From NCBI RefSeq assembly GCF_014534655.1, contig NZ_JACVVD010000003.1, positions 124,001 to 188,000 of the forward strand: DNA of 64,000 nucleotides, read 5' to 3'. The notes below the pieces were generated by a model. That model worked only from the letters and a program-made list of their open reading frames with translations, was not told where the DNA came from and made no database searches. Origin of the DNA: Paenibacillus sedimenti (GTDB taxonomy: Bacteria; Bacillota; Bacilli; Paenibacillales; NBRC-103111). The translations under genes were made by a program, and so were the position numbers. Positions 44,313-52,896 of the stretch are shown piece after piece; position 1 is the stretch's first letter, and each line of letters begins with the position of its first letter.

Positions 44313-44922
44313 GGGACTTATCCTCCTGTCTGGAAAGCTGCAGGATCAGGCTCACTTCACCTTTATTCATCCCAAGCTTCTTTGCAATGGCTTCAACGCC
44401 TTTACCTTGATCATGCAAGTTGAAAAGCTCTGAATATCTGGTTTTCATGCTTAGCCCAGTATATACAGTTTCTGCGACAGGTTCCACAGGCGCAGACTCT
44501 TCCTGCCTCAATAAAGCTTCAGCTTGGCTCGATCGGTAAGGTTCCGGCATTAAGGGTGGATTCTCCGCTCGAACATCAGACATGGAATTCGATGAACTAA
44601 AAGATCTCAGGTTCATCTGCTGATTCACATGAACTTTGGTCAACTCTTGCGAGAGCTCTTGCTTTTGTTTCTCAAGTGATTCCAACCTGCCTGCAAGTTT
44701 GGCCAGCTCCACCTCGTAATCCTGTTTGGTTCGTGAGAACAAATCAAGAAGCGCTTGATTCTGCTCATCCATTTCGGCAGCAAAATGCTCTATCGTCTCC
44801 TCTATTTCTTGAACGACGTTCGTTTTTGCGGAGACGGCTGACTCTTTCTTAGGGATGAATCGTGCGTAAACGATAATGACGAGACCCAGAAGCATGACAT
44901 ACATCAAAGGCTTCATATCCAA
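44305..44922 (-). CDS. SwrB-like motility regulator
   Basis: A 205-residue protein with an N-terminal membrane anchor (about residues 5-20), a coiled coil (about 40-100), a variable linker and a C-terminal motif RYSELFNLHDQGKGVEAIAKKLGMNKGEV (in part, GVEAIAKKLGMNKGEV) typical of a small helix-turn-helix-like domain. This layout and its place downstream of sigD match SwrB (YlxL), which promotes flagellar type III secretion activation and SigD-dependent motility in Bacillus subtilis. Sequence identity to SwrB outside the C terminus looks low, so I leave the symbol blank. Confidence 0.65.
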   Translation of the reverse strand: MDMKPLMYVMLLGLVIIVYARFIPKKESAVSAKTNVVQEIEETIEHFAAEMDEQNQALLDLFSRTKQDYEVELAKLAGRLESLEKQKQELSQELTKVHVNQQMNLRSFSSSNSMSDVRAENPPLMPEPYRSSQAEALLRQEESAPVEPVAETVYTGLSMKTRYSELFNLHDQGKGVEAIAKKLGMNKGEVSLILQLSRQEDKSRA

Positions 44923-44957
44923 TTTGACTCACCTTTTTCTATAATGAAGTAACGTGT

Positions 44958-45287
44958 TTAAAGCGATAAATCGATATGATGGCCTTTATACGGATGATCA
45001 GGATAATGATTGCTTGAGCCTGAAGTAGCTGCAGAATCCAAATTCGCCTTATTCTCACGTTTGCGCTCTCGCTGCTTTTGATTCTTCCGGCTATGATCTT
45101 TAATATTTGTTCGTGCACTCTCTTCCAGTTTACTGCTGCGTCCACGATCAAGTTCTGTCGTTTGCGCCGCCTGATTCTCCAGGATCGTTTCATCCTGCCG
45201 CGGTTTTTGCATAAGCTGATTTTGCTTTAGACCGGCCTCATCGTTTTTATGCACGGCAAACTGTAAATCAATCGATTTCATGCTCAT
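44958..45287 (-). CDS. Hypothetical hydrophilic protein in the fla/che operon
   Basis: A 109-residue, highly charged protein (MSMKSIDLQFAVHKNDEAGL...) rich in Lys, Arg, Glu, Gln and Asn, with no membrane segment or known domain. I do not recognise a function. It lies 20 bases downstream of fapA, with an AAGGAG in the gap, and 35 bases upstream of the SwrB-like gene. Its conservation of position with sigD-fapA in related genomes would be the way to judge whether it is a motility factor. Confidence 0.6.
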   Translation of the reverse strand: MSMKSIDLQFAVHKNDEAGLKQNQLMQKPRQDETILENQAAQTTELDRGRSSKLEESARTNIKDHSRKNQKQRERKRENKANLDSAATSGSSNHYPDHPYKGHHIDLSL

Positions 45288-45307
45288 TTATGAAGCATCT
45301 CCTTCAG

Positions 45308-46717
45308 TTACACATAAGCACTCATTGAAATATCGCCTTCGCTTAAACGGAATGTCATCCGATTCGTAGGATCTTTAATGAATTTCGTGTAACGACCGAT
45401 TACAATCTTGGCGCCGCCGTAAATCGTTGAAATCACTTCAACTTTGGATTTCTCTGAATCTTCCAGTGACTTCTCGATCTCAAGGATTCGATCTTTGATC
45501 GTACTTTGTTCTTCGAGGGCTTGCTTTTTCGTATGATTCAATTTAATTCGCATCGCTACTTTATCCGGTCCAAGCTGGCCGGAAGCCGCCAATTGATCCA
45601 AAAGCGCAAGCGCTTTATCCGTTTTATCCAAATTTTCCATATGCGTTTTCAGTTGGTTGCGAAGTTGAATCATTTCATTCCGCAGCTCCGGGAGAACGCC
45701 TACTTCAATAACCGTAGCTGTGGACATAGAATTCCCGATTGTTCTTGCCGTTACACGTTCACCGGCTTGAATCGTTCCACCTACGATAAGTCCTTTCGAA
45801 CCGTTACAGTTTACGGCTTTACCGGCACGGATCGTTGAATGCATAATACTTTGGGATACGTTCAATTCTTCGCCGGCTTCAACAATCGCATCTTGAATGA
45901 AAGAGCTTTTCACATTGCGTCCGGCTTTCACATGAGCTTTGTTCTGCCCAACGATGCCTGCGTTTATTTCAATGGAACCGTCTGCTTCAAGCTCCGCCGC
46001 TTCAACGCCGCCGGTAACCCGAATATCGCCGGCTGCACGGATTTTAAAACCTGGAAGGACATTGCCGCGGATGACAACAGTACCAATGAAATCAATATTA
46101 CCGATGTTATAATCCAGATTTCCGTTTACCTCATAGATCGGAAATACGTTGATTTTATCACGATCCGTCTTGACGACCATCCCGTCAATTACAGCGTATA
46201 GACCCATCTGGTCAGCATCTGTAATGACATTTTTTCCTAATTTGAACCGAGCTTCTTTACCTGCTTTGGTGAAAATCGATTCACCCGTCACTGCCTTGCC
46301 GGGCGTGCCTTCCGTTGCCGGAAAACGCTGACCAATGAGCTGTCCTTTTTTAACGTTATGGATGGAAATTACTTCTTTATAGTTGACCCTGCCGTCTTCC
46401 AGCTCAAGCGGTTTCTTTTCTTCGTTATCAAAATCATAGATATACTTAATATACCCGTTTTGTCCCTCTTGTGGCTGCGTCCCGGAAGCAATGGTTACTT
46501 TTTGATGAAAGAAAGACTTCGGATTGGATGAAATCTGCTCGAGAAGCGAACGATTTAATCCATGTACGATATGATTAGCGTTGATTAAATCTTCCAACTG
46601 ACCAACTGTTACTTTGAAACTATCGTCTGCGTTATTGACCAGTAGAAATGCTGATAATTTGTCGTCCGAGATGGAAATCGTGATGTAATAGTCTGCAGGC
46701 ATGCTCCTCTCTTGCAT
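45308..46717 (-). CDS. fapA: FapA family protein (DUF342)
   Basis: A protein of about 469 residues of the FapA/DUF342 family. It has an N-terminal domain (about 1-170), a right-handed beta-helix-like polymerising core (about 175-330) with repeats such as GDIRVTGGVEAAELEADGSI, and a C-terminal coiled coil (about 335-430). FapA-like proteins occur in flagellar operons of Firmicutes and have been tied to polar flagellar or chemotaxis protein placement in Vibrio. Its job here is unproven. The frame starts at 46723, but the ATG at 46717 is 7 bases from AGGTGG. Confidence 0.8.
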   Translation of the reverse strand: MQERSMPADYYITISISDDKLSAFLLVNNADDSFKVTVGQLEDLINANHIVHGLNRSLLEQISSNPKSFFHQKVTIASGTQPQEGQNGYIKYIYDFDNEEKKPLELEDGRVNYKEVISIHNVKKGQLIGQRFPATEGTPGKAVTGESIFTKAGKEARFKLGKNVITDADQMGLYAVIDGMVVKTDRDKINVFPIYEVNGNLDYNIGNIDFIGTVVIRGNVLPGFKIRAAGDIRVTGGVEAAELEADGSIEINAGIVGQNKAHVKAGRNVKSSFIQDAIVEAGEELNVSQSIMHSTIRAGKAVNCNGSKGLIVGGTIQAGERVTARTIGNSMSTATVIEVGVLPELRNEMIQLRNQLKTHMENLDKTDKALALLDQLAASGQLGPDKVAMRIKLNHTKKQALEEQSTIKDRILEIEKSLEDSEKSKVEVISTIYGGAKIVIGRYTKFIKDPTNRMTFRLSEGDISMSAYV

Positions 46718-46752
46718 GGACATACCACCTTTCGTTTCCTTCTTATATAACG

Positions 46753-47541
46753 TTAGGTATCTTGAAAAAGCTGTGTTTTGAACCGTCCCAGGGCTCCCTT
46801 CAAACGAAGTATGGCCTTGGAATGCAGCTGGGAAATGCGCGATGGGGATAAACTCATCACTTCGGCAATTTCGCTTAAAGATAGTTCCTCAAAATAAAAT
46901 AAGGACACAACGGTTCGTTCCTTTTCCGTCAGTCTCTCAATTGCGCGAGCGAGAGATTCTTTTAGATAAAATTCATTGACCTTGAATTCAGGGTTTTTGG
47001 CTTTCTCGTCAATGAGCATAGAAAGTCGAGTCTCAGCGTCTTCTTCGCGAATCGGATCATCAATGGAACATATCGTCGTAATCGAAATATCTTGAAGCAT
47101 TTGTTGAAAATCCTGCTCACTAACCTGCAGATACTCACTCATCTCCGCATCGGTTACAGAGCGAAGATATTTCTGCTCCAATTTCTGATAAGCCTCCTCG
47201 ACTTTCTTGGCTTTTTCCCTTACGGAGCGAGGTACCCAGTCGCCTTGACGAAGGCCGTCAATAATAGCCCCCCGGATCCTCCAAGAAGCATAGGTTTCAA
47301 ATTGAAGGCCGCGAGCATAGTCGAATTTCTCAACTGCGTCAATAAGACCCATAACCCCATAGCTCGTAAGATCTTCCTTCGAAACGCTCTTGGGAAGCCC
47401 AATGGCAAGACGTCCGGAAACATAATCGACCAAAGGCAGGTAATTCTCGATGAGTGCTTGCTTCGCTGGTACCCATCCCTGCTCTTTCCACTGCTTCCAG
47501 AGCTCGATATTAGCCAATTGAGGTTGCTTTTGTTCGATCAT
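46753..47541 (-). CDS. sigD: Flagellar/motility sigma factor SigD (FliA family)
   Basis: A 262-residue alternative sigma factor directing late flagellar, chemotaxis and autolysin genes. Region 2 (DLTSYGVMGLIDAVEKFDYARGLQFETYASWRIRGAIIDGLR, in part YASWRIRGAIIDGLR) is followed by region 3 and region 4 with the helix-turn-helix LSLSEIAEVMSLSPSRISQLHSKA (in part, MSLSPSRISQLHSKA). It sits near the promoter-distal end of the fla/che operon, which in Bacillus subtilis makes its level sensitive to transcript processivity. Confidence 0.95.
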   Translation of the reverse strand: MIEQKQPQLANIELWKQWKEQGWVPAKQALIENYLPLVDYVSGRLAIGLPKSVSKEDLTSYGVMGLIDAVEKFDYARGLQFETYASWRIRGAIIDGLRQGDWVPRSVREKAKKVEEAYQKLEQKYLRSVTDAEMSEYLQVSEQDFQQMLQDISITTICSIDDPIREEDAETRLSMLIDEKAKNPEFKVNEFYLKESLARAIERLTEKERTVVSLFYFEELSLSEIAEVMSLSPSRISQLHSKAILRLKGALGRFKTQLFQDT

Positions 47542-47559
47542 GCTTACGTTTCACCATCC

Positions 47560-47985
47560 TTAGTCTTCTGACATACGCCTTAAGGCACCAGCCAGTTGTT
47601 CAGGGTCCAAATTGTTCTTGGTGACGAGCTTTGGTGGATTCAGCGGTGAAAACTCCGATTCTTTGGCGATATCAGCATGATGAGGATTCATGTTTGCTTT
47701 GAGCATCTCATGCGTGGCTGCATCCTCATCGGGTGTTATTACATCAAGATTTTGTCCGACTGCGTTATTTGTGGAATCTTCCAATAGATTGCCATTCGCA
47801 TGTTCAAGACCCATCATAAAACCCAACACCCATCTGAAGCCAAAGGTCAAGACAAACAGAATCAAGAAACTATAAAAGCTTCTCAAACAAGTTGTCAAAA
47901 AAACATTGTTACCGATGGATAATGCAAATGTGAATATTCCCGCCAAAGCAGCCACAATCACATTAATACGAATGGTTCCTATCAT
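47560..47985 (-). CDS. Small membrane protein between cheD and sigD
   Basis: A 141-residue protein with two membrane segments (about residues 8-28 and 32-52) and an acidic cytosolic tail. I do not recognise the family; similar small proteins lie at this place in other Paenibacillaceae fla/che operons as far as I recall. It starts 3 bases after the cheD stop. No enzymatic motif is visible. Confidence 0.65.
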   Translation of the reverse strand: MIGTIRINVIVAALAGIFTFALSIGNNVFLTTCLRSFYSFLILFVLTFGFRWVLGFMMGLEHANGNLLEDSTNNAVGQNLDVITPDEDAATHEMLKANMNPHHADIAKESEFSPLNPPKLVTKNNLDPEQLAGALRRMSED

Positions 47986-47988
47986 AGG

Positions 47989-48483
47989 TTAGATTTCCTT
48001 TACTCCTTGTTGGACACTACGGATCATCAACATACCGGACTCACAATGAAATTCGATTGTTCGGCCGTAATTGGCTCCCGTATCCTCAGCTTTAATAGGA
48101 ATTCTGTATTTATTCAACATTTCTTTACAAGATTCTACATTTCTCGGTCCAATTCTCATCGTATCATTATTTCCTGCAAAAGCAAACATCTGAGCGCCAC
48201 CTGCAAGCTTGGCCTCCATCCGGCCAACATTCGCCCCAAGCTTTTCCATTTGTGAAATCAACTCCGGAATCGCTGTGTCCGCATATTTGGCTATGTTGAT
48301 GGAACCTTCGCGGGCAATTTCTGAGGATGGTAACATGACATGAGCCATCCCGGCGACCTTAACGCGGCTGTCAAACAGGGTGACGCCCACACAAGATCCT
48401 AGTCCCGTTGTTTTCAACACGCCCGTCAGGTGTGCGACATTCAGATCAGCCATTCCGACTTTGATCAAATTATCTTGGATCAT
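47989..48483 (-). CDS. cheD: Chemoreceptor glutamine deamidase CheD
   Basis: A 164-residue CheD that deamidates receptor glutamines and, bound to CheC, tunes adaptation. The catalytic Cys lies in TGLGSCVGVTL (about residue 31) and His in GMAHVMLP. GGAQMF and IGPRN follow. The ATG overlaps the cheC stop as ATGA, matching the functional CheC-CheD complex. Confidence 0.95.
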   Translation of the reverse strand: MIQDNLIKVGMADLNVAHLTGVLKTTGLGSCVGVTLFDSRVKVAGMAHVMLPSSEIAREGSINIAKYADTAIPELISQMEKLGANVGRMEAKLAGGAQMFAFAGNNDTMRIGPRNVESCKEMLNKYRIPIKAEDTGANYGRTIEFHCESGMLMIRSVQQGVKEI

Positions 48484-49100
48484 GGAGATTCTACTCCTAA
48501 TGCCGCAAAAATTTTCCCAAACGATTCGGGGTCAGGGATAAGGAAAAAATGTCCCTGTACTTCATTTTCCCCTTCCAAGAACTTCGTATCAATTAACAGT
48601 GCCTGATCCCCCATTTGCCCAAACTGCAGAAGTCCATAGCTTAAAATGGCACCGGCCATATCAATGGCCAAAGATGGTACAGTTGGTTGCAGATTTAATT
48701 GTGTAAAGTCAGCTAAAGAGGATAAATACGAACCGGCCAAAATGTTACCAATTTCGTTCAGGGCGGATAGTTCAAGCTCAGAATACTCTTCTTCTTCTAG
48801 AATGTTAAGACCTACGAGATCTCTTAACATATTTTTGGCGGAATCAAGATTAAGGATAAAAAACATATTCCCCGGAGCATCTCCGTCTACACGCAAAAAG
48901 ATGGCCAGTACGACCGTCTCTGCTCCGCCAACGCTTTCGCAAATCTCTTCAAATGGCAGCATCCGTACCTTGGGAACCAGCATATCTATCGGCTTATCAA
49001 GCAGTGTGGAAAGCGCAGTAGCGGCATGCCCTGCGCCAATATTCCCCACTTCCTTGAGAACGTCCATCTGGAAATCAGCTAAATCATTAAACAGTTCCAC
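48480..49100 (-). CDS. cheC: CheY-P phosphatase CheC
   Basis: A 206-residue CheC with both phosphatase motifs of the form D/S-x3-E-x2-N: DVLKEVGN and SALNEIGN. It dephosphorylates CheY-P and binds CheD. The frame opens at a TTG (49112) that overlaps cheW, but the GTG at 49100 (MELFNDLADF) is 6 bases from GAGG and starts one base after the cheW stop, so I prefer it. Confidence 0.94.
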   Translation of the reverse strand: MELFNDLADFQMDVLKEVGNIGAGHAATALSTLLDKPIDMLVPKVRMLPFEEICESVGGAETVVLAIFLRVDGDAPGNMFFILNLDSAKNMLRDLVGLNILEEEEYSELELSALNEIGNILAGSYLSSLADFTQLNLQPTVPSLAIDMAGAILSYGLLQFGQMGDQALLIDTKFLEGENEVQGHFFLIPDPESFGKIFAALGVESP

Positions 49101-49101
49101 G

Positions 49102-49563
49102 TTATTCCTCAATTCTTTCTAACTGTTGAATTTCTTGACGGTCGAGTACTTGCTCCAAGTTAAGCAGTACAAGCAGTCTTTGTTCACCAACACGCGCGAT
49201 ACCATCCAAATATTTGGCTTTAATTCCACCTACAATTTCAGGAGGATTATCGATGTTATCTGTATCAATATCAATAACATCATTCGCGGAATCAACAATC
49301 AACCCCACTTCAAATTCTCCGGCAGATACGATGATGATCCGAGTAGCATCCGAATAATCTTGTTGTTCCAGCCCGAATCTGGAACGAAGATCAATGATCG
49401 GAATCACTACGCCGCGAAGATTAATAACGCCTTTGATGAATGCAGGTGCTTTGGGCACGCGAGTCATAGGCTGCATTCTTTCTATCGTTCTTACTTTTTC
49501 AACTTCTACACCGTACTCTTCCGTTCCAAGTGCGAATACGATTACCTTTTTTTCTTCTCCCAT
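49102..49563 (-). CDS. cheW: Chemotaxis coupling protein CheW
   Basis: A 153-residue CheW linking receptors to CheA. VIVFALGTEEYGVEVEKVRTI and the FIKGVINLRGVVIPIIDLR region are typical. The frame opens at 49608, but that part is the hairpin repeat. The ATG at 49563 follows CTAAGGAGGGTTTCACA and is the true start. The repeat sits between cheA and cheW inside the operon, so it affects translation or local stability and is not a promoter region. Confidence 0.95.
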   Translation of the reverse strand: MGEEKKVIVFALGTEEYGVEVEKVRTIERMQPMTRVPKAPAFIKGVINLRGVVIPIIDLRSRFGLEQQDYSDATRIIIVSAGEFEVGLIVDSANDVIDIDTDNIDNPPEIVGGIKAKYLDGIARVGEQRLLVLLNLEQVLDRQEIQQLERIEE

Positions 49564-49580
49564 TGTGAAACCCTCCTTAG

Positions 49581-49610
49581 AGTTTTGCTTGCAAAACTTG
49601 CTTCGCAAGC
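49581..49610 (-). repeat. Shine-Dalgarno-linked hairpin repeat before cheW
   Basis: The minus strand reads GCTTGCGAAGC then AAGTTTTGCAAGCAAAACT and CTAAGGAGG, the cheW ribosome binding site, all within the 58-base cheA-cheW gap. Compared with other copies the small tail hairpin GCTT-NCG-AAGC is kept with a changed loop base. Confidence 0.8.
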
Positions 49611-49621
49611 GTTGCTGCTGT

Positions 49622-51691
49622 TTATTTGATCAATGCGTTAGGATCAATAATTAGAGCTACTTGTCCGTCGCCCAGAATTGTCGCTCCTGAGATTGCAAAT
49701 AGGCCGGATAAATACTTGCCTAATGTTTTCAATACAATTTCTTGCTGGCCTATGAATTCGTCAACCATGAGTGCAACCTGTTTGTCCCCTTTGCGGACGA
49801 CGACGATTTCGGTTTCGTCTTCTTGATCTTCATCGAATTCAGAAACATCAAACAAATGGCTGAGCGAGACGAGCGGAATAACAGAATTCCGGTAATCAAC
49901 CATTTTATTGCCATGAATATTGCGAATCTGTGATTTCTGAATAGCTGAAGTTTCCACAATAGAAGATAGAGGGATTGCATATTTCTCGCTGCCAAGTCGG
50001 ACAAGCATTGCAGAAATGATCGATAATGTCAGTGGAAGCTGTACCGAGAATTTACTGCCAAGGCCAGGTCTGGAATCAACCTGCACATGCCCGCCAAGCA
50101 TTTGAATTTTCGTTTTTACAACATCCAAACCTACACCGCGTCCGGAAATGTCCGAAATTTTATCAGCAGTACTAAAGCCGGATTCAAAAAGGAGATTATA
50201 AACTTCCTTATCGCTGAGCTTAGCTGCTTGCTCTTGTGTTACGAGACCATTCTTGAGAGCGGTTTTGAGCACCTTTTCCCGATGGATGCCTCTCCCGTCT
50301 TCTTCAATCTCGATAAATACATGGTTGCCGCTATGGAAAGCGCGAAGCTGGATCGTACCGTGCTCGCTCTTGCCAGCTGCCAGACGGTCGCTGATCGATT
50401 CAATACCGTGGTCTACCGCATTGCGCAGCAAGTGAACAAGCGGATCGCCGATTTCATCGATGACAGTGCGATCTAGCTCTGTTTCAGCGCCTGTAATAAC
50501 CAAATCTACTTTCTTATCAAGTGATTTAGCTAAGTCGCGAATCATCCGCGGGAAACGGTTAAAGACAGAGTCCACTGGAACCATGCGCAATTTAAGAACA
50601 ATATTTTGCAAATCGCTGCTAACTCTAGACATATGCTCTACGGTCTCGGTAAGATCGTTACGCTTCACTTCGCTGGCCAATTGTTCCAAACGAACGCGAT
50701 CAATCAGCAGTTCGCTGAACAAATTCATCAAAGCATCCAGACGCTCGATATCTACACGAATCGTGCGATTGGCGACCGGTGCTCCGCCTGTTCCGGCAGC
50801 CGCCGGTTTTGCAGCCGCTGGTTCAGCTTTAGGAATTGCAACTTCAGGAGCAGTTGTCGCCGTTGCTGCAGCAACCGCAGCTGCGATTTCTTGTGCAGCC
50901 GCTTCAACTTCCGTTCTCGGACGAGACATCTCTGCAAGCGATTCGGTATCAACCGTAATGATAACAGCTGATTCTATTTCTGAAACATTCAGGATCTCCT
51001 TTTCAAGAGTAGCCTGATCAACTTTCGAAATAAAATAAAGTGAGAACGTTCGATCAAACTTCTCTTGTTCGATTTCTTGAACAGACGGGGTCGATTTAAC
51101 GATCTCACCCATTCTTTCGAGGGCATCGAATACCATGTATGCACGAGCTGCTTTCAGTACGCAATTCTCTTGAATGCCTACTTCTACATAAAATACTAGG
51201 AAGCCAGAATCAATAGATTGTTGGAGAATTGAATATTGGTATTCGTCTACTTCAATTCCTCTAGAAGGTTCCTTAACAGCAGCAGTTGCCGTAACTTGGG
51301 GAAGGTTATAGTCGCCAGTTACAATCGATCGCAGAGCGGCAACGATTTGTGTGACATCCGCCTTACCGGTACCTCCTTGAATAATGTCTTCTACCATCGA
51401 CTCTAGCGAATCAAGACTTTTAAAAATGCAGTCAAAGATGAAAGGATTCATTTCCAGCTTGCTATTGCGCACCAAATCCAAAACATTCTCCATCTCATGT
51501 GTCAGCGAGGCGATATCCTCAAAACCCATCGTAGCGGACATCCCTTTCAACGTATGGGCAGAGCGGAAAATGTTGTGAACAATGCTAATGTCCTTAGGAC
51601 TGCTCTCCAGACTGAGCAGGTTCTCATTCATGGCTTGCAAATGTTCTTTCGATTCATCGATAAACATGGATAGATATTGACTAAGTTCCAA
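49622..51691 (-). CDS. cheA: Chemotaxis histidine kinase CheA
   Basis: A 689-residue kinase phosphorylating CheY and CheB. P1 HPt domain with phospho-accepting His in SAHTLKGMSATMG (about residue 46), P2 region (about 160-260), Ala/Pro-rich linker (about 265-310), P3 dimerisation, P4 ATPase (LLRNAVDHGIE, EDGRGI, GRGVGLDVVK) and P5 CheW-like domain. The frame opens with GTG at 51697, but the TTG at 51691 (MELSQYLSMF) is 9 bases from GGAGG and matches the family N terminus better. Confidence 0.95.
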   Translation of the reverse strand: MELSQYLSMFIDESKEHLQAMNENLLSLESSPKDISIVHNIFRSAHTLKGMSATMGFEDIASLTHEMENVLDLVRNSKLEMNPFIFDCIFKSLDSLESMVEDIIQGGTGKADVTQIVAALRSIVTGDYNLPQVTATAAVKEPSRGIEVDEYQYSILQQSIDSGFLVFYVEVGIQENCVLKAARAYMVFDALERMGEIVKSTPSVQEIEQEKFDRTFSLYFISKVDQATLEKEILNVSEIESAVIITVDTESLAEMSRPRTEVEAAAQEIAAAVAAATATTAPEVAIPKAEPAAAKPAAAGTGGAPVANRTIRVDIERLDALMNLFSELLIDRVRLEQLASEVKRNDLTETVEHMSRVSSDLQNIVLKLRMVPVDSVFNRFPRMIRDLAKSLDKKVDLVITGAETELDRTVIDEIGDPLVHLLRNAVDHGIESISDRLAAGKSEHGTIQLRAFHSGNHVFIEIEEDGRGIHREKVLKTALKNGLVTQEQAAKLSDKEVYNLLFESGFSTADKISDISGRGVGLDVVKTKIQMLGGHVQVDSRPGLGSKFSVQLPLTLSIISAMLVRLGSEKYAIPLSSIVETSAIQKSQIRNIHGNKMVDYRNSVIPLVSLSHLFDVSEFDEDQEDETEIVVVRKGDKQVALMVDEFIGQQEIVLKTLGKYLSGLFAISGATILGDGQVALIIDPNALIK

Positions 51692-51745
51692 AACCACACA
51701 CCTCCGATAAGGATCATTATGTAACCTTCTTGTTTACGGTTTCAT

Positions 51746-52849
51746 TCAAGTAAGTATGGCTTGGGATAGTTTAGATGCAATATCCTGCTGTGGCAGTACG
51801 TGCATCGCTGCTTTTAATTCAACAGCTGCTCTGGGCATCCCATAGACCACACATGTCTCTTCTGATTCGGCAATTGTAGTCGCGGCACCGGATTGCTTGA
51901 GTGAAAGCATTCCTTTGGCGCCGTCGCTCCCCATACCTGTCATGAGAACGGCGTGTCTTTTTAATTCTCCCATAGAAAGCAACGACTCAAACATGACATC
52001 CACCGAGGGGCGGTGGCCAGAACGAGGATCATCTTTGGTTAAGCGAATTTTATACACTTTGGAAGAATCTTTATATGCTGTCATATGCCAACCGCCAGGG
52101 GCTACATAAGCAGTTGCTGTATGAAGGATATCACCATCTTGAGCTTCTACAACTCGAATTTGAGATATATCATTTAGCCGCTGAGCCAAAGACTTCGTAA
52201 AATTAGGCGGCATATGTTGAACGATAAGTATAGGAGCCGGGAAGCCTGCTGGAATTTGTGAAACTACCTGGTGCAAAGCTCGTGGCCCCCCTGTTGACGT
52301 CCCAATAGCGACTAGATGATCAAATTGAGTACCGCCATTTCTGCTTGTTGCAGTTTGGTAGTCGGGAGGCTTCATCATACTTATATTGCTCTTAGCCGCT
52401 AAAGGTTGGATGACCTTAAATGGCGCTACCTGTTGAACCGATTTTGGTTTGGCTCTCACCGCGATTTGCAGCTTCTCGTGCAGCAGTTGCTTCACTTTGT
52501 ACAAGTCTAGTGAAATGGAACCGGACGGTTTTCGAATAAAGTCAACGGCACCTAGTTCTAGAGCTCTTATCGTCTCGGTTGCTCCATCTTGCGTCAATGA
52601 ACTAAGCATAATAACGGGCGTAGGCTGTTCAGCCATAATTCGCTCTAATGCTTCCAAACCGTTCATCACCGGCATTTCGACGTCCATCGTAACAGCATCA
52701 GGCTTTAATAGCTTAACCTGCTCAATGGCTTCTTTGCCATTCTTCGCAGTTCCCACAATTTTAAATTGCGGGTTTTCTGTAATAAGATCGCTTATGATTT
52801 TGCGCATAAAGACGGAGTCATCTACGACAAGTATATGATAAGGCGCCAT
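51746..52849 (-). CDS. cheB: Chemotaxis response regulator methylesterase CheB
   Basis: A 367-residue protein with an N-terminal receiver domain (HILVVDDSVFMRKI, phospho-Asp in TMDVEMPVMNG) and a C-terminal glutamate methylesterase/deamidase domain (about 175-365) with nucleophile Ser in IGTSTGGPRAL, His in QHMPPNFTKS and MTGMGSDGAKGM. It removes methyl groups from chemoreceptors during adaptation. Confidence 0.96.
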   Translation of the reverse strand: MAPYHILVVDDSVFMRKIISDLITENPQFKIVGTAKNGKEAIEQVKLLKPDAVTMDVEMPVMNGLEALERIMAEQPTPVIMLSSLTQDGATETIRALELGAVDFIRKPSGSISLDLYKVKQLLHEKLQIAVRAKPKSVQQVAPFKVIQPLAAKSNISMMKPPDYQTATSRNGGTQFDHLVAIGTSTGGPRALHQVVSQIPAGFPAPILIVQHMPPNFTKSLAQRLNDISQIRVVEAQDGDILHTATAYVAPGGWHMTAYKDSSKVYKIRLTKDDPRSGHRPSVDVMFESLLSMGELKRHAVLMTGMGSDGAKGMLSLKQSGAATTIAESEETCVVYGMPRAAVELKAAMHVLPQQDIASKLSQAILT

Positions 52850-52896
52850 GCTGTTTCCCTCCCTTTATGGTCGATTGACGACGATGCAATCGAAAC

